Made by a program: the position numbers and the translations under genes. From CALBPI01 sp039821605 (lineage in GTDB: Bacteria > Pseudomonadota > Gammaproteobacteria > Steroidobacterales > Woeseiaceae), in the NCBI GenBank assembly GCA_039821605.1, contig JBCBNV010000001.1, positions 496,001 through 560,000 on the forward strand: a DNA stretch of 64,000 bases. The letters are read 5' to 3'. The notes under the pieces were generated by a model. The model was not told the origin of the DNA and made no database searches. It saw only the letters and a program-made list of their open reading frames with translations. Positions within the stretch are counted from its first letter, which is position 1. Every line of letters begins with the position of its first letter. This document shows positions 25,925 to 34,549 of the stretch, in pieces.

Positions 25925-27061
25925 ATGGGCCCGCTGAACGGATTCAGGATTATCGAGCTCAAGGGGATTGGGCCGGGACCTTATGCGGGCATGCTGCTGG
26001 CCGATATGGGCGCCGACGTCATCGTTGTCGAGCGCTCCGCGCGGCCCAACGGGCTTGCCATGCCGTCGGCCCAGGACGTGCACTCGCGCGGCAAGCGCTC
26101 CATTGCGCTGGACCTCAAGCAGCCCGAGGGCGTTGATACGCTGCTTCGGCTCATCGATACGGCCGACGGGCTTATCGAGGGGTTTCGTCCCGGGGTGACG
26201 GAGCGCCTGGGCATTGGGCCCGACGACTGTCTCGCGCGGCGGCGGCAACTGGTCTACGGCCGCATCACGGGCTGGGGCCAGACCGGTCCGCTCTCGCAGG
26301 CGCCCGGACATGACATCAATTACATCGCGCTGACGGGGTCGCTGGCCGCGATCGGCAGCGAAGACAAACCGGCCGTGCCGCTCAATCTCATTGGCGACTA
26401 CGCGGGCGGCAGCCTGTTTCTTGTATCGGGCATGCTGGCTGCGATGCTGGCTGCGCAGAAGACGGGCAAGGGTCAGGTCGTCGACGCCGCCATTACCGAC
26501 GGCAGCGCGCACCTGATGTCCGGATTTTACGGCTGGCAGGATGTGGGCTTCTGGCGCGCGAGGCGCGCACGCAATCTGCTCGATGGCGCGGCGCATCATT
26601 ACAACGTGTACGAAACGGCCGACCAGCAGTTTGTCGCTGTCGGTCCGCTGGAGCCGCAGTTCTACACTGCCTTCATCGAGTTGCTCGGCCTCGACGCGGA
26701 GGCGTTTGGGCCCGGCCAGTCCATCACCAAGTGGCCCGAGCTTGTGACCGCGGTGGCAGACGTGTTTGCGCAGGAGACGCTCGCGACCTGGCAACAGCGG
26801 CTTGAGGGAACCGACGCCTGCGTGAGCCCCGTGCTCGATATCAATGCCGCGACGCGACACCCGCACAACGTCGAGCGGCGCACCTACATCGAGGTGGGCG
26901 GCGTCGTGCAGCCGGCGCCGGCGCCCCGATTCAGCGAGACGCCCAGCGACGCGCCCGCGGCACCGCACGCCGAAGGCATCGACGGCGATGCGGTACTCGC
27001 CGACGCGGGGTTCGGTCATGAGGAGATCGCCGCGTTGCGCGAGCGCGGCGTACTGGGCTGA
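25925..27061 (+). CDS. CaiB/BaiF CoA-transferase family protein, alpha-methylacyl-CoA racemase-like
   Basis: Family III CoA-transferase fold, 378 residues. It begins with LNGFRIIELKGIGPGPYAGMLLADMGADVIVVER. The segments GHDINYIALTGSLAAIG and LNLIGDYAGGSL are those of alpha-methylacyl-CoA racemases, with the His/Asp pair used for proton exchange in GHD and GDY. The reaction would be interconversion of (R)- and (S)-2-methylacyl-CoA so that acyl-CoA dehydrogenases can act. It is divergent from the liu operon and is followed by an acyl-CoA dehydrogenase gene, which fits branched-chain acid degradation. Confidence 0.85.
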   Translation: MGPLNGFRIIELKGIGPGPYAGMLLADMGADVIVVERSARPNGLAMPSAQDVHSRGKRSIALDLKQPEGVDTLLRLIDTADGLIEGFRPGVTERLGIGPDDCLARRRQLVYGRITGWGQTGPLSQAPGHDINYIALTGSLAAIGSEDKPAVPLNLIGDYAGGSLFLVSGMLAAMLAAQKTGKGQVVDAAITDGSAHLMSGFYGWQDVGFWRARRARNLLDGAAHHYNVYETADQQFVAVGPLEPQFYTAFIELLGLDAEAFGPGQSITKWPELVTAVADVFAQETLATWQQRLEGTDACVSPVLDINAATRHPHNVERRTYIEVGGVVQPAPAPRFSETPSDAPAAPHAEGIDGDAVLADAGFGHEEIAALRERGVLG

Positions 27062-27141
27062 ATTCGACGCGGCAGGGCTGAAGCGTCCGGCGCGCTCAGT
27101 TACCCTTGCGGGCCAGCCAGACCAAGGTCCCGGAGCCGCAC

Positions 27142-28944
27142 ATGTCGACCATCGTGAACCGGCGCGATCTCGCGTTTTTCCTTTATGAAGTGTTTGGTCT
27201 CGAGCAGATGCTCGGGCAGGGCGATTACGCGGACTTCGACCGCGAGACCATCGAGGCGGTGCTGGACACGGCCGAGCAGATCGCGACGGAGCGCTTCGAA
27301 CCCCTGGCTGCGGCGCTCGATGCCGATGAGCCGCGCTTCGTCGACGGCGCCGTCGAGATGATGCCCGAGGTCAAGCCCGCGCTTGACGCGTTCAGCGAGG
27401 CCGGGCTCATCGCTGCCGGTTTCGATGCCGACGTGGGCGGTATGCAGCTGCCCTACGTTGCGCAGCACGCCATGAGTGGCATGTTCACCTGCGCCAACAA
27501 TTCGGCCACCAACTACCTGTTTCTGACCACGGCCAACGCCAACATGCTCAATGCATGCGCGAGCGATGAGCTGAAGGCGCGCTTTCTGCCACCCATGCTC
27601 GAGGGGCGTTGGTACGGCACGATGTGCCTGTCGGAAACGCAGGCCGGGTCGTCGCTGGCCGATATCCGCACGACGGCCACACCGCGCGGCGACGGCAGCT
27701 ACGCCGTGGCGGGCTCGAAGATGTGGATCTCGGGCGGCGAGCAACCCATGTCGGAGAACATCGTGCATATGGTGCTTGCACGCACACCCGACGCACCGCC
27801 GGGCGTGCGCGGCATCTCGCTGTTCCTCGTGCCCAAATTTCGCGTTGACGAGGCCGGCAACCTAGGCGAGAGGAACCACATCGCGCTCACGGGTCTCAAC
27901 CACAAGATGGGCCAGCGCGGCACGACCAACTGCCTGCTCGAGTTTGGCGAGGGCGGCGAGAGCATCGGCTGGCTCGTCGGGCGCGAGAACGAAGGCCTCA
28001 AGAACATGTTCCACATGATGAACGAGGCGCGAATCGGTGTCGGGCTCGGTGCTGTCATGTGCGGTCTGGGTGGTTACCTCTACTCTTTGAAGTATGCGAA
28101 AGAGCGTCTGCAAGGCCGGCCGGCTTCGGACAAGAATCCTGAGTCGCCGCAAGTCCCCATCATCCGACACGCCGACGTGCGGCGCATGTTGCTCGCACAG
28201 AAGGCCTGGGTGGAGGGCGGTCAGGCGCTCATCTATTACTGCGGTGCGCTGCAGGACCGTGAACGCCTGGCGGGCGACGACGAAGCTCGAGGTCAGCTCA
28301 ACCTGTTGCTCGAATTGCTCACGCCGGTCGCCAAGTCCTGGCCCTCGGAGTACTGCCTCGAAGCCAACAAGCTCGCCATTCAGGTTCTGGGCGGGTACGG
28401 CTACACGCGTGACTACCCCGTCGAACGCTATTACCGCGATAACCGACTCAACCACATTCACGAAGGCACCTGGGGCATCCAGGGCCTCGACATCCTGGGT
28501 CGCAAGGTGCGACTGGCGGGTGGTGCGGCGCTTCAATTGCTGGCGGCCGAAATGCAGCCAACGCTCGATGTGGCGTCGCTGCGCGACGGATTGGCAGCGC
28601 ATGCCGAGGCACTGGCATCAGCCTGGCAGCAGGTGCAGCAGACGGTCGCGACCGTCGCCGGTTGCGAGGACCGCGAACGGGCACTCGCCAATGCGACACC
28701 GTTTCTCGATGGCTTTGGCCACGTCATCGTGGCCTGGTTGTGGTTGCGACAAGCCCTCGTCGCGGACGCGGCGTTGGCGGAAAACAACAAAGACGCAGCG
28801 TTCTACGAAGGCAAATTGGCGGCCTGTCGCTACTTCTTCCGCTACGAACTGCCAATTGCCATAACGCGACTGGCACTGGTCGAAACGCTTGATGACACGT
28901 GTATGACTATCGAACCGGACCAGTTCACGGGCCAGGTTTCGTGA
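27142..28944 (+). CDS. Acyl-CoA dehydrogenase, long form with C-terminal extension
   Basis: FAD-dependent acyl-CoA dehydrogenase of 600 residues, about 200 longer than the classic short-chain enzymes. The core has CLSETQAGSSLADIRTTA (FAD/substrate loop), SKMWISGGEQ, and the C-terminal NHIHEGTWGIQGLD, where Glu441 is the expected catalytic base in the HEGT motif. The extra C-terminal helical region (after about residue 460) is typical of the 600-residue group of proteobacterial enzymes. The start at 27142 is supported by CGGAGC upstream. The natural chain length is unknown; neighbours suggest branched-chain substrates. Confidence 0.88.
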   Translation: MSTIVNRRDLAFFLYEVFGLEQMLGQGDYADFDRETIEAVLDTAEQIATERFEPLAAALDADEPRFVDGAVEMMPEVKPALDAFSEAGLIAAGFDADVGGMQLPYVAQHAMSGMFTCANNSATNYLFLTTANANMLNACASDELKARFLPPMLEGRWYGTMCLSETQAGSSLADIRTTATPRGDGSYAVAGSKMWISGGEQPMSENIVHMVLARTPDAPPGVRGISLFLVPKFRVDEAGNLGERNHIALTGLNHKMGQRGTTNCLLEFGEGGESIGWLVGRENEGLKNMFHMMNEARIGVGLGAVMCGLGGYLYSLKYAKERLQGRPASDKNPESPQVPIIRHADVRRMLLAQKAWVEGGQALIYYCGALQDRERLAGDDEARGQLNLLLELLTPVAKSWPSEYCLEANKLAIQVLGGYGYTRDYPVERYYRDNRLNHIHEGTWGIQGLDILGRKVRLAGGAALQLLAAEMQPTLDVASLRDGLAAHAEALASAWQQVQQTVATVAGCEDRERALANATPFLDGFGHVIVAWLWLRQALVADAALAENNKDAAFYEGKLAACRYFFRYELPIAITRLALVETLDDTCMTIEPDQFTGQVS

Positions 28945-28958
28945 CACCGATCACATAA
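28937..28958. promoter_or_regulatory. CRP-like site upstream of the TonB-dependent receptor gene
   Basis: GTGA at 28941-28944, six bases, TCAC at 28951-28954, with a following A-T-A-A flank. The core half-sites are perfect, but the outer T of the first half is C. It overlaps the stop codon of the acyl-CoA dehydrogenase gene and is centred about 80 bases before the predicted transcription start of the receptor gene. Confidence 0.4.
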
Positions 28959-28991
28959 TTGTTGCGTGTTTTTATGGTCTTAACGCAACAA
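28959..28991. repeat. Inverted repeat upstream of the TonB-dependent receptor gene
   Basis: Perfect 9-bp arms TTGTTGCGT (28959-28967) and ACGCAACAA (28983-28991) enclose 15 AT-rich bases. The repeat lies directly upstream of the likely -35 box, so it is a candidate operator. It is not followed by a T-run on either strand, so a terminator role is unlikely. Confidence 0.45.
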
Positions 28992-28994
28992 CTG

Positions 28995-29023
28995 TTCCTA
29001 AGTTCCTAGCCCTGAACTATACT
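28995..29023 (+). promoter_or_regulatory. Probable sigma-70 promoter of the TonB-dependent receptor gene
   Basis: A good -10 box TATACT at 29018-29023 has TTCCTA at 28995-29000 as a weak -35 box with 17-base spacing. A start near 29030 gives a 60-base leader. The weak -35 and upstream repeat suggest the promoter needs an activator. Confidence 0.45.
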
Positions 29024-29090
29024 CGGCGGCGTTTAGGGCGGGGGCGCCCCGCAATAGCTTACGACCTACAGCTGTCAACAGGGGTTTAAC

Positions 29091-31610
29091 ATGCTGATTA
29101 AATACGGGAAACCGCGCGTCGCGCCGGCGGGTGTCGCGGCTGCGGCCGTTCTACTGAGCTCACTCTCGGGCCAGGCGCTTGCACAAAGCGAACCGTTCCT
29201 TGAAGAAATCGTGGTAACGGCCGCCAAGCGTGAACAGACGCTGCAGGAAGTGCCAATCGCGGTTTCGGTCACCGACGCCGACACGATCGAAAAAGCTCAG
29301 ATCTTCGACGTGCTGGATCTGCAGACGGTTGTACCGTCGCTGCGTGTCACGCAGCTGCAGTCGTCGGCCAACACCAACTTCCTGATCCGCGGCTTCGGCA
29401 ACGGCGCCAACAACCCGGGCATTGAGCCCTCGGTCGGCGTCTTCATCGACGGCGTCTACCGCAGCCGTTCGGCCAGCGCGCTGTCGGATCTGCCCAACCT
29501 CGAGCGCGTCGAAGTACTGCGTGGTCCGCAGTCGACGCTTTTCGGCAAGAACGCATCGGCGGGCGTCATCAGCGTCATCACGCAGGCGCCGCAGTACGAG
29601 TGGGGCGGCAACGCATCGCTCGTCGCCGGTAACTACGGCGCTTTTGTCGCCAAGGGTGACGTGACGGGCCCACTCGGTGAGAACCTCGCATTCAGCCTCT
29701 CGGGCAGCGTCAACACGCGCGACGGCTACTTTGACAACCTCGAAGACGGCTCGGAAATCAACGAGCGCGATCGCTGGGGCGTCCGTGGCCAGCTGCTCTG
29801 GGACGTCAACGACGACATCTCGTTCCGCCTCATCGCTGACTACGACGAGATCGACGAGAACTGCTGTGGCACGGTCAACCTGCTGGACGGCCCGACGGGT
29901 GACGCCGTTCGCGCATTGGGCGGCAACCTTGTGCCCAACGACGAGGACTCCTTCGCTACGTTCCTGAACTTCGACACGATCAACGTGATTGAAAACAGCG
30001 GTGTGTCGATCCAGGGTGATTTTGCGTTCGATAACTTCGATGTGGTCTGGATCGGTTCTTTCCGCCAGCAGGACACCGAAGCCAACGCCGACTCGGACTT
30101 CACGAGCGCGGACCTCATCGGCCAGAACTTCGAGACGCGTGACATCGAAACGATGACGCAGGAGCTGCGCCTGACGACGAGCATCGGCGAGAGTGCCGAC
30201 CTCATGATCGGCGCGTTCTACTTCGATGAAGACGTCAAGTACAACACGGACCTGCTCTACGGCGCGGACTTCCGCGGTTACGGCGGCCTGTTGGCCGGTG
30301 ACCCGTTGCTGGCAGACGGCCTCGAGGTCGCGCTGGGTCTGCCGACGGGCATTCTCTGGGCCGAGGGCTCGGGTGTGCAGGAATTCGCGACGCAGGACAA
30401 CCAGGCGTTTTCACTCTTCACGACACTGGACTGGTACCTCACGGACCGGGCCACGTTGACGCTCGGTCTGAACTACACGGAAGACGAGAAAGACGTTGCG
30501 GTCAGTCAGATCAACTCCGACGTGTTCTCGAGCCTCGACTTTGTCGCTATCGGTTTCGCTGGCTTCTTTGAAGCAATCACGGGTGTTCCGGCTACGCCTG
30601 CAAACCTGGCCGATCCAGCCTTTGCGGGCGCCATCCCGGTGGCACAGGGTTTGAGTACTACCCAGTGTTCAGCAGCAGCGCCGCCGCCCAACTGCAACGA
30701 CCTGCTCGCACTGCAGCCGTTTCAGTTCCTGCCGCCGTTCGTGAACTACCCGAACTCGGTTGAAGATGGTAGGTCGGATGATTCCGAGACGACCTGGAGT
30801 GTCCGTCTCGCGTTCGACATTAACGACAACCTGAACATCTACGCCAGTGCGGCCACGGGCTTCAAGGCGACGTCCTGGAACCTGTCGCGTGATTCGCGCC
30901 CGGTTGCCGGCGACATCGCCGCTCTGGATGCTGCCGGCCTGACCGTTGCGAACCTGACGACGGGTACGCGTTTTGCGGGCCCCGAGGAAGCGACGGTTTA
31001 CGAGATTGGCCTCAAGGCTAAGTACGATCGTTTCGCCTACAACGTCACGATCTTCGATCAGACCATCGAGGGCTTCCAGTCGAACGTTTTCGTAGGCACA
31101 GGCTTCCAGCTCGCCAACGCCGGTGAGCAGTCAAGCTTCGGTATCGAGTTCGACGGCAACTGGTTTCCGACGGACAACCTGCAGCTGACCTTCGCGGCCA
31201 CCTGGATGGACCCCGAGTACGACTCGTTCGTAAACAGCTCCGTGGGCGACCTGTCAGGCACGACGCCGCCGGGTATTCATGAGCTCAGCGCAGTTGGTTC
31301 GGCCACCTACACGTGGTTCCTGTCTGGCGGCAACGAAGCCTACCTCCGCGGCGAGTACCTGTTCGAAGACGAAATCCAGGTCGTTGAGAACGTGCCGGAG
31401 TCGCTGGCGTCACGCGAGGTCAAGCAGCTCAACGCGAGCGCCGGCTTGTCGCTGGACAACGGCTGGGAGTTCGGTGTCTGGGGTCGTAACCTGACCGACG
31501 AGAACTGGCTCCTGAGCGCCTTCCCGGGCGTGGCACAGGATGGCAGCTTCAACGGCTACCCGAGCCAGCCGCGTACCTACGGCATCTCGATCCGCAAGTC
31601 GTTCCGGTAA
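29091..31610 (+). CDS. TonB-dependent outer-membrane receptor
   Basis: Outer-membrane gated barrel of 839 residues that imports a ligand using TonB energy. It has a signal peptide ending in GQALA, then EEIVVTAAKREQTLQEVPI, which holds the TonB box and start of the plug. The plug continues with VPSLRVTQLQ, the IRGFGN and VGVFIDGVYRSR segments and VEVLRGPQSTLFGKNASAG. A long beta-barrel follows, ending in YGISIRKSFR with a terminal aromatic/basic pattern. The sequence belongs to the large group seen in marine and soil proteobacteria with unknown substrates. It has its own promoter region and a strong terminator, so it is a single transcription unit. Confidence 0.93.
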   Translation: MLIKYGKPRVAPAGVAAAAVLLSSLSGQALAQSEPFLEEIVVTAAKREQTLQEVPIAVSVTDADTIEKAQIFDVLDLQTVVPSLRVTQLQSSANTNFLIRGFGNGANNPGIEPSVGVFIDGVYRSRSASALSDLPNLERVEVLRGPQSTLFGKNASAGVISVITQAPQYEWGGNASLVAGNYGAFVAKGDVTGPLGENLAFSLSGSVNTRDGYFDNLEDGSEINERDRWGVRGQLLWDVNDDISFRLIADYDEIDENCCGTVNLLDGPTGDAVRALGGNLVPNDEDSFATFLNFDTINVIENSGVSIQGDFAFDNFDVVWIGSFRQQDTEANADSDFTSADLIGQNFETRDIETMTQELRLTTSIGESADLMIGAFYFDEDVKYNTDLLYGADFRGYGGLLAGDPLLADGLEVALGLPTGILWAEGSGVQEFATQDNQAFSLFTTLDWYLTDRATLTLGLNYTEDEKDVAVSQINSDVFSSLDFVAIGFAGFFEAITGVPATPANLADPAFAGAIPVAQGLSTTQCSAAAPPPNCNDLLALQPFQFLPPFVNYPNSVEDGRSDDSETTWSVRLAFDINDNLNIYASAATGFKATSWNLSRDSRPVAGDIAALDAAGLTVANLTTGTRFAGPEEATVYEIGLKAKYDRFAYNVTIFDQTIEGFQSNVFVGTGFQLANAGEQSSFGIEFDGNWFPTDNLQLTFAATWMDPEYDSFVNSSVGDLSGTTPPGIHELSAVGSATYTWFLSGGNEAYLRGEYLFEDEIQVVENVPESLASREVKQLNASAGLSLDNGWEFGVWGRNLTDENWLLSAFPGVAQDGSFNGYPSQPRTYGISIRKSFR

Positions 31611-31627
31611 GCGGATCGGTATCGAGC

Positions 31628-31665
31628 AAAGCCCCGGCGGTTCCTGACCGCCGGGGCTTTTTTTT
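31628..31665 (+). terminator. Rho-independent terminator of the TonB-dependent receptor gene
   Basis: An 11-bp perfect stem GCCCCGGCGGT / ACCGCCGGGGC (31631-31657) with the 5-base loop TCCTG is followed by eight T. Three A before the stem extend it into the T-run. Confidence 0.95.
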
Positions 31666-31760
31666 GCCTGCGGTCCGCGTGGTGTGTCCTTGCCCGCAGC
31701 AGGGCCGACGGGCATCATTCACGCATCTGTTGCGCCGCACCAATCCAAGGGGTCTGGAAC

Positions 31761-33737
31761 GTGAAATGTTATGCTGCCTGCATTGCTCTGATCACCGGAA
31801 TTCTCGCTGCGACGGCTTCTGCCAGCACCCGCGTTGACAACTTCCGCCTGCTCGACCAGGACCGCCAATCGCACGAGCTCTACTACCACAAGGACGCCAC
31901 CGCAGTGGTGTTCCTCGTGCAAGCCAATGGCTGCCCGATTGCACGCAACCTGCTGACCGACTACCGCGCGCTGCGCGACACCTACGCCGACAAGGGTGTG
32001 CGTTTCGCGATGATCAACGCAAGCCTGCAGGACACGCGTGACGCTATTCGCGCCGAGGCCGAGGAATTCGGCATCGACATGCCGATTCTCGTCGACGAAA
32101 CCCAGCTCATCGGCGAGGCGCTCGAGCTCGATCGCAGCGGCGAGGTGCTCGTCATCGACCCGCGCAACTGGCAGATCGCCTACCGTGGCCCGCTCAGCGA
32201 CCGCGTGGGCTACGAAACCCAGAAGAAAGAAGCCACAGCCACTTACCTGGCCGACGCGTTGGATAGCGTTATTGCCGGTGAGCCGGTCGCCGAGCCGCGA
32301 CGCGATGCCGTCGGCTGCATCATCAACTTCCCCGAGCGCGAGCGCGTCGCCGAGCACGCAAAGATCAGCTACTCGGATACGATTGCACCGCTGCTGCAAG
32401 AACGCTGCACGGCCTGCCACCGTCCAGGTGGCATCGGCCCCTGGGCCATGACCAGCTACGAGATGGTGCGTGGTTTCGCGCCCATGATTCGTGAGGTCGT
32501 GCGCACGCGCCGCATGCCGCCCTGGGAGGTTGCGACTGACCTGCCCGAGATTCACGCGTCGCGCGCGTTGACCACCGACGAGAAGCGAACGCTCATCCAC
32601 TGGATCGAAGCGGGCGCACCGCGTGGCGATGGCCCCGATCCGCTCAAGAGCACGGCACCCGTGCCCGACGCCTGGCCACTGGGTGAGCCCGATCTCGTTG
32701 TGACGGCGCCGGCGTTTACCGTGCCCGCCACGGGCATCGTCGACTACCAGTTTCCCGCCGTACCCAATCCGCTGGAGCGCGACGTCTGGGTGCGCGCTGT
32801 GAGTATCAAGCCCGGCAACGGCAAGGTGGTGCACCACGTGCTCGTGGGTACGACCGAAGAGGTCATCCCCGACGGTGACGAGGGCCGGCTCGACGCCGTT
32901 TTCTCGAACTACCTTATGGGCTACGCCCCGGGTGCCGAGAGCTACGTCTACCCCGAAGGCACGGGCGTGCTCGTGAAGCAGGGCGGTCAGATCCACCTGC
33001 AGATGCACTACACGCCGTATGGCGTCGAGGCCACCGACGAAACGCAGGTGGCCCTGTACTTCCATGACGAGGCACCTCTGCATCACCTGCGTCAGCAGGT
33101 CGTCATGGGCTGGGACATCGCGATTCCGCCCGGCGAGGCGCGCCACCAGGAAACGGCGTACTTCCGGTTCGACCGCGAGGCCGAGATTTACAGTCTGTTC
33201 CCGCACGCCCACTACCGGGGCCACTCGACGCGCTTTGACATCGAGTACCCGGATGGCAAGCGCGAGCCGCTCCTGCACGTGCCGCGTTACGACTTCAACT
33301 GGCAGCACACCTACACGCTGGCCGAGCCGCTGACGGTACCCGCAGGTGCGCGCATCGTGCACACCTCGGTGTACGACAACAGCGCACGCAACCCGGCCAA
33401 CCCGGATCCGGAGCGCACGGTGCCCTGGGGGCTGCAGTCGCACGACGAAATGCTCTACGGTGGTTTCTTCTTCCGCTGGACCGAAGGCACGGCGGCAGCA
33501 CCCGTACACGATCAGATGGCGTTCGAGATCAACCAGTTCTTTGGCGCGCTTGACGACAACTTTGACGGCGTGATGCAGCAGGACGAAATGCCGCAGCGCA
33601 TGGGCGAAGCGTTCGGCGAAGGTCGTTTCGACGCGTTCAATGCCGACAAGGACGAAGGCCTGAGTCCGGCCGAGTACCGGGCCTACGTCGAGTACCGCCG
33701 CAAACAGCGCGCGCAGCAGGCGGCCGCCGGAGACTAG
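31761..33737 (+). CDS. Exported redoxin / cytochrome c / copper type II monooxygenase / EF-hand fusion protein
   Basis: Secreted protein of 658 residues with four parts. After the signal peptide (ending in TASAS), a thioredoxin-fold domain (25-190) has a lone Cys58 in NGCPIARN instead of a CxxC pair. A c-type haem site CTACH is at 216-220. A PHM-like copper monooxygenase domain follows with all expected ligands: His358-His359 and His416 for one copper; His482, His484 (PHAH) and Met564 (HDEM) for the other. At the end are two EF-hand-like loops (DDNFDGVMQQDE, NADKDEGLSPAEY). GTG start at 31761 with AAGGGG upstream. Copper type II enzymes hydroxylate C-H bonds using O2; the substrate here is unknown. 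The haem could supply electrons within the chain. Confidence 0.85.
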   Translation: MKCYAACIALITGILAATASASTRVDNFRLLDQDRQSHELYYHKDATAVVFLVQANGCPIARNLLTDYRALRDTYADKGVRFAMINASLQDTRDAIRAEAEEFGIDMPILVDETQLIGEALELDRSGEVLVIDPRNWQIAYRGPLSDRVGYETQKKEATATYLADALDSVIAGEPVAEPRRDAVGCIINFPERERVAEHAKISYSDTIAPLLQERCTACHRPGGIGPWAMTSYEMVRGFAPMIREVVRTRRMPPWEVATDLPEIHASRALTTDEKRTLIHWIEAGAPRGDGPDPLKSTAPVPDAWPLGEPDLVVTAPAFTVPATGIVDYQFPAVPNPLERDVWVRAVSIKPGNGKVVHHVLVGTTEEVIPDGDEGRLDAVFSNYLMGYAPGAESYVYPEGTGVLVKQGGQIHLQMHYTPYGVEATDETQVALYFHDEAPLHHLRQQVVMGWDIAIPPGEARHQETAYFRFDREAEIYSLFPHAHYRGHSTRFDIEYPDGKREPLLHVPRYDFNWQHTYTLAEPLTVPAGARIVHTSVYDNSARNPANPDPERTVPWGLQSHDEMLYGGFFFRWTEGTAAAPVHDQMAFEINQFFGALDDNFDGVMQQDEMPQRMGEAFGEGRFDAFNADKDEGLSPAEYRAYVEYRRKQRAQQAAAGD

Positions 33738-33778
33738 GCGCAGCTGCACGCTACGGTTTCTGCGTATAACCGCGGCAC

Positions 33779-33801
33779 CACCCCAGGCGCATACTGGGGT
33801 G
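33779..33801 (+). promoter_or_regulatory. Hairpin covering the ribosome-binding site of the ABC transporter operon
   Basis: Perfect 8-bp arms CACCCCAG (33779-33786) and CTGGGGTG (33794-33801) have a 7-base loop. The GGGG of the right arm is the only Shine-Dalgarno-like sequence for the GTG start at 33803, so the mRNA hairpin would mask it. As DNA it could equally be an operator. There is no T-run, so it is not a terminator. Confidence 0.4.
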
Positions 33802-33802
33802 T

Positions 33803-34549
33803 GTGACCGCGAATCCGGCTGACAGTCCAGCATCTCCAACTGCGGCCGGCGTCGTGCTGGCGGGGGTCAAGCTGTGCAAGGTTTACGGCAGTGGACCCAC
33901 TGCCGTACACGCACTCCGTGACGTCGATATCGCGCTCAGCGAGGGTGAGCTCATCGTGTTGCTGGGTGCCTCGGGGAGCGGCAAATCCACATTGCTCAAC
34001 ATCCTCGGCGGGCTTGATGAGCCGAGCACCGGTCGCGTTGAGTTTCGTGGGGCCGCACTCGACTCCGGTAGCGTTGCGGCGCTCACGCGCTACCGCCGGG
34101 AACACGTCGGATTCGTGTTCCAGTTCTACAACCTGATCCCGAGTCTCACGGCGCTCGAGAACGTTCAGCTCGTCACAGAGATCGCGCGTGACCCGATGTC
34201 CGCGGCGGAGGCGCTCGAGCGGGTGCAGCTGGGTCCGCGCATGCACCACTTTCCTGCCCAGCTTTCGGGCGGCGAGCAGCAGCGTGTGGCCATAGCCCGC
34301 GCAATCGCCAAGAAGCCTGACATCCTGCTCTGCGATGAGCCGACGGGCGCACTGGACAGCAAGACGGGTGTCATCGTCCTTGAGGCGATCCGCGACGTCA
34401 GTCGCGATCTGGGAACGACGACGGCCGTCATCACGCACAACATCGCAACGGGCGCCATGGCCGATCGCGTCATCACACTGGCGGACGGCCGAATCGCGAC
34501 CATCGAGCACAACGATGCGCCGATCCATCCGTCGCAAATCCACTGGTGA
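33803..34549 (+). CDS. ABC transporter ATP-binding protein, LolD/MacB type
   Basis: Nucleotide-binding subunit of 248 residues. Walker A is GASGSGKST, the Q-loop is FQFYNLIPSLTALENV, the signature is LSGGEQQR, Walker B is ILLCDEPTGALDSKTG, and the switch His is in VITHNI. The wording of these motifs is that of the MacB/LolD/FtsE-like exporters that pair with FtsX-type permeases. The stop overlaps the GTG start of the permease gene (GTGA), and an HlyD adaptor gene follows, so the three form one tripartite exporter operon. Confidence 0.93.
   Translation: MTANPADSPASPTAAGVVLAGVKLCKVYGSGPTAVHALRDVDIALSEGELIVLLGASGSGKSTLLNILGGLDEPSTGRVEFRGAALDSGSVAALTRYRREHVGFVFQFYNLIPSLTALENVQLVTEIARDPMSAAEALERVQLGPRMHHFPAQLSGGEQQRVAIARAIAKKPDILLCDEPTGALDSKTGVIVLEAIRDVSRDLGTTTAVITHNIATGAMADRVITLADGRIATIEHNDAPIHPSQIHW

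Noticed and set aside
31719..33839. A 706-codon minus-strand frame
   Set aside because: Antisense to the copper monooxygenase fusion, whose haem and copper motifs are clear.
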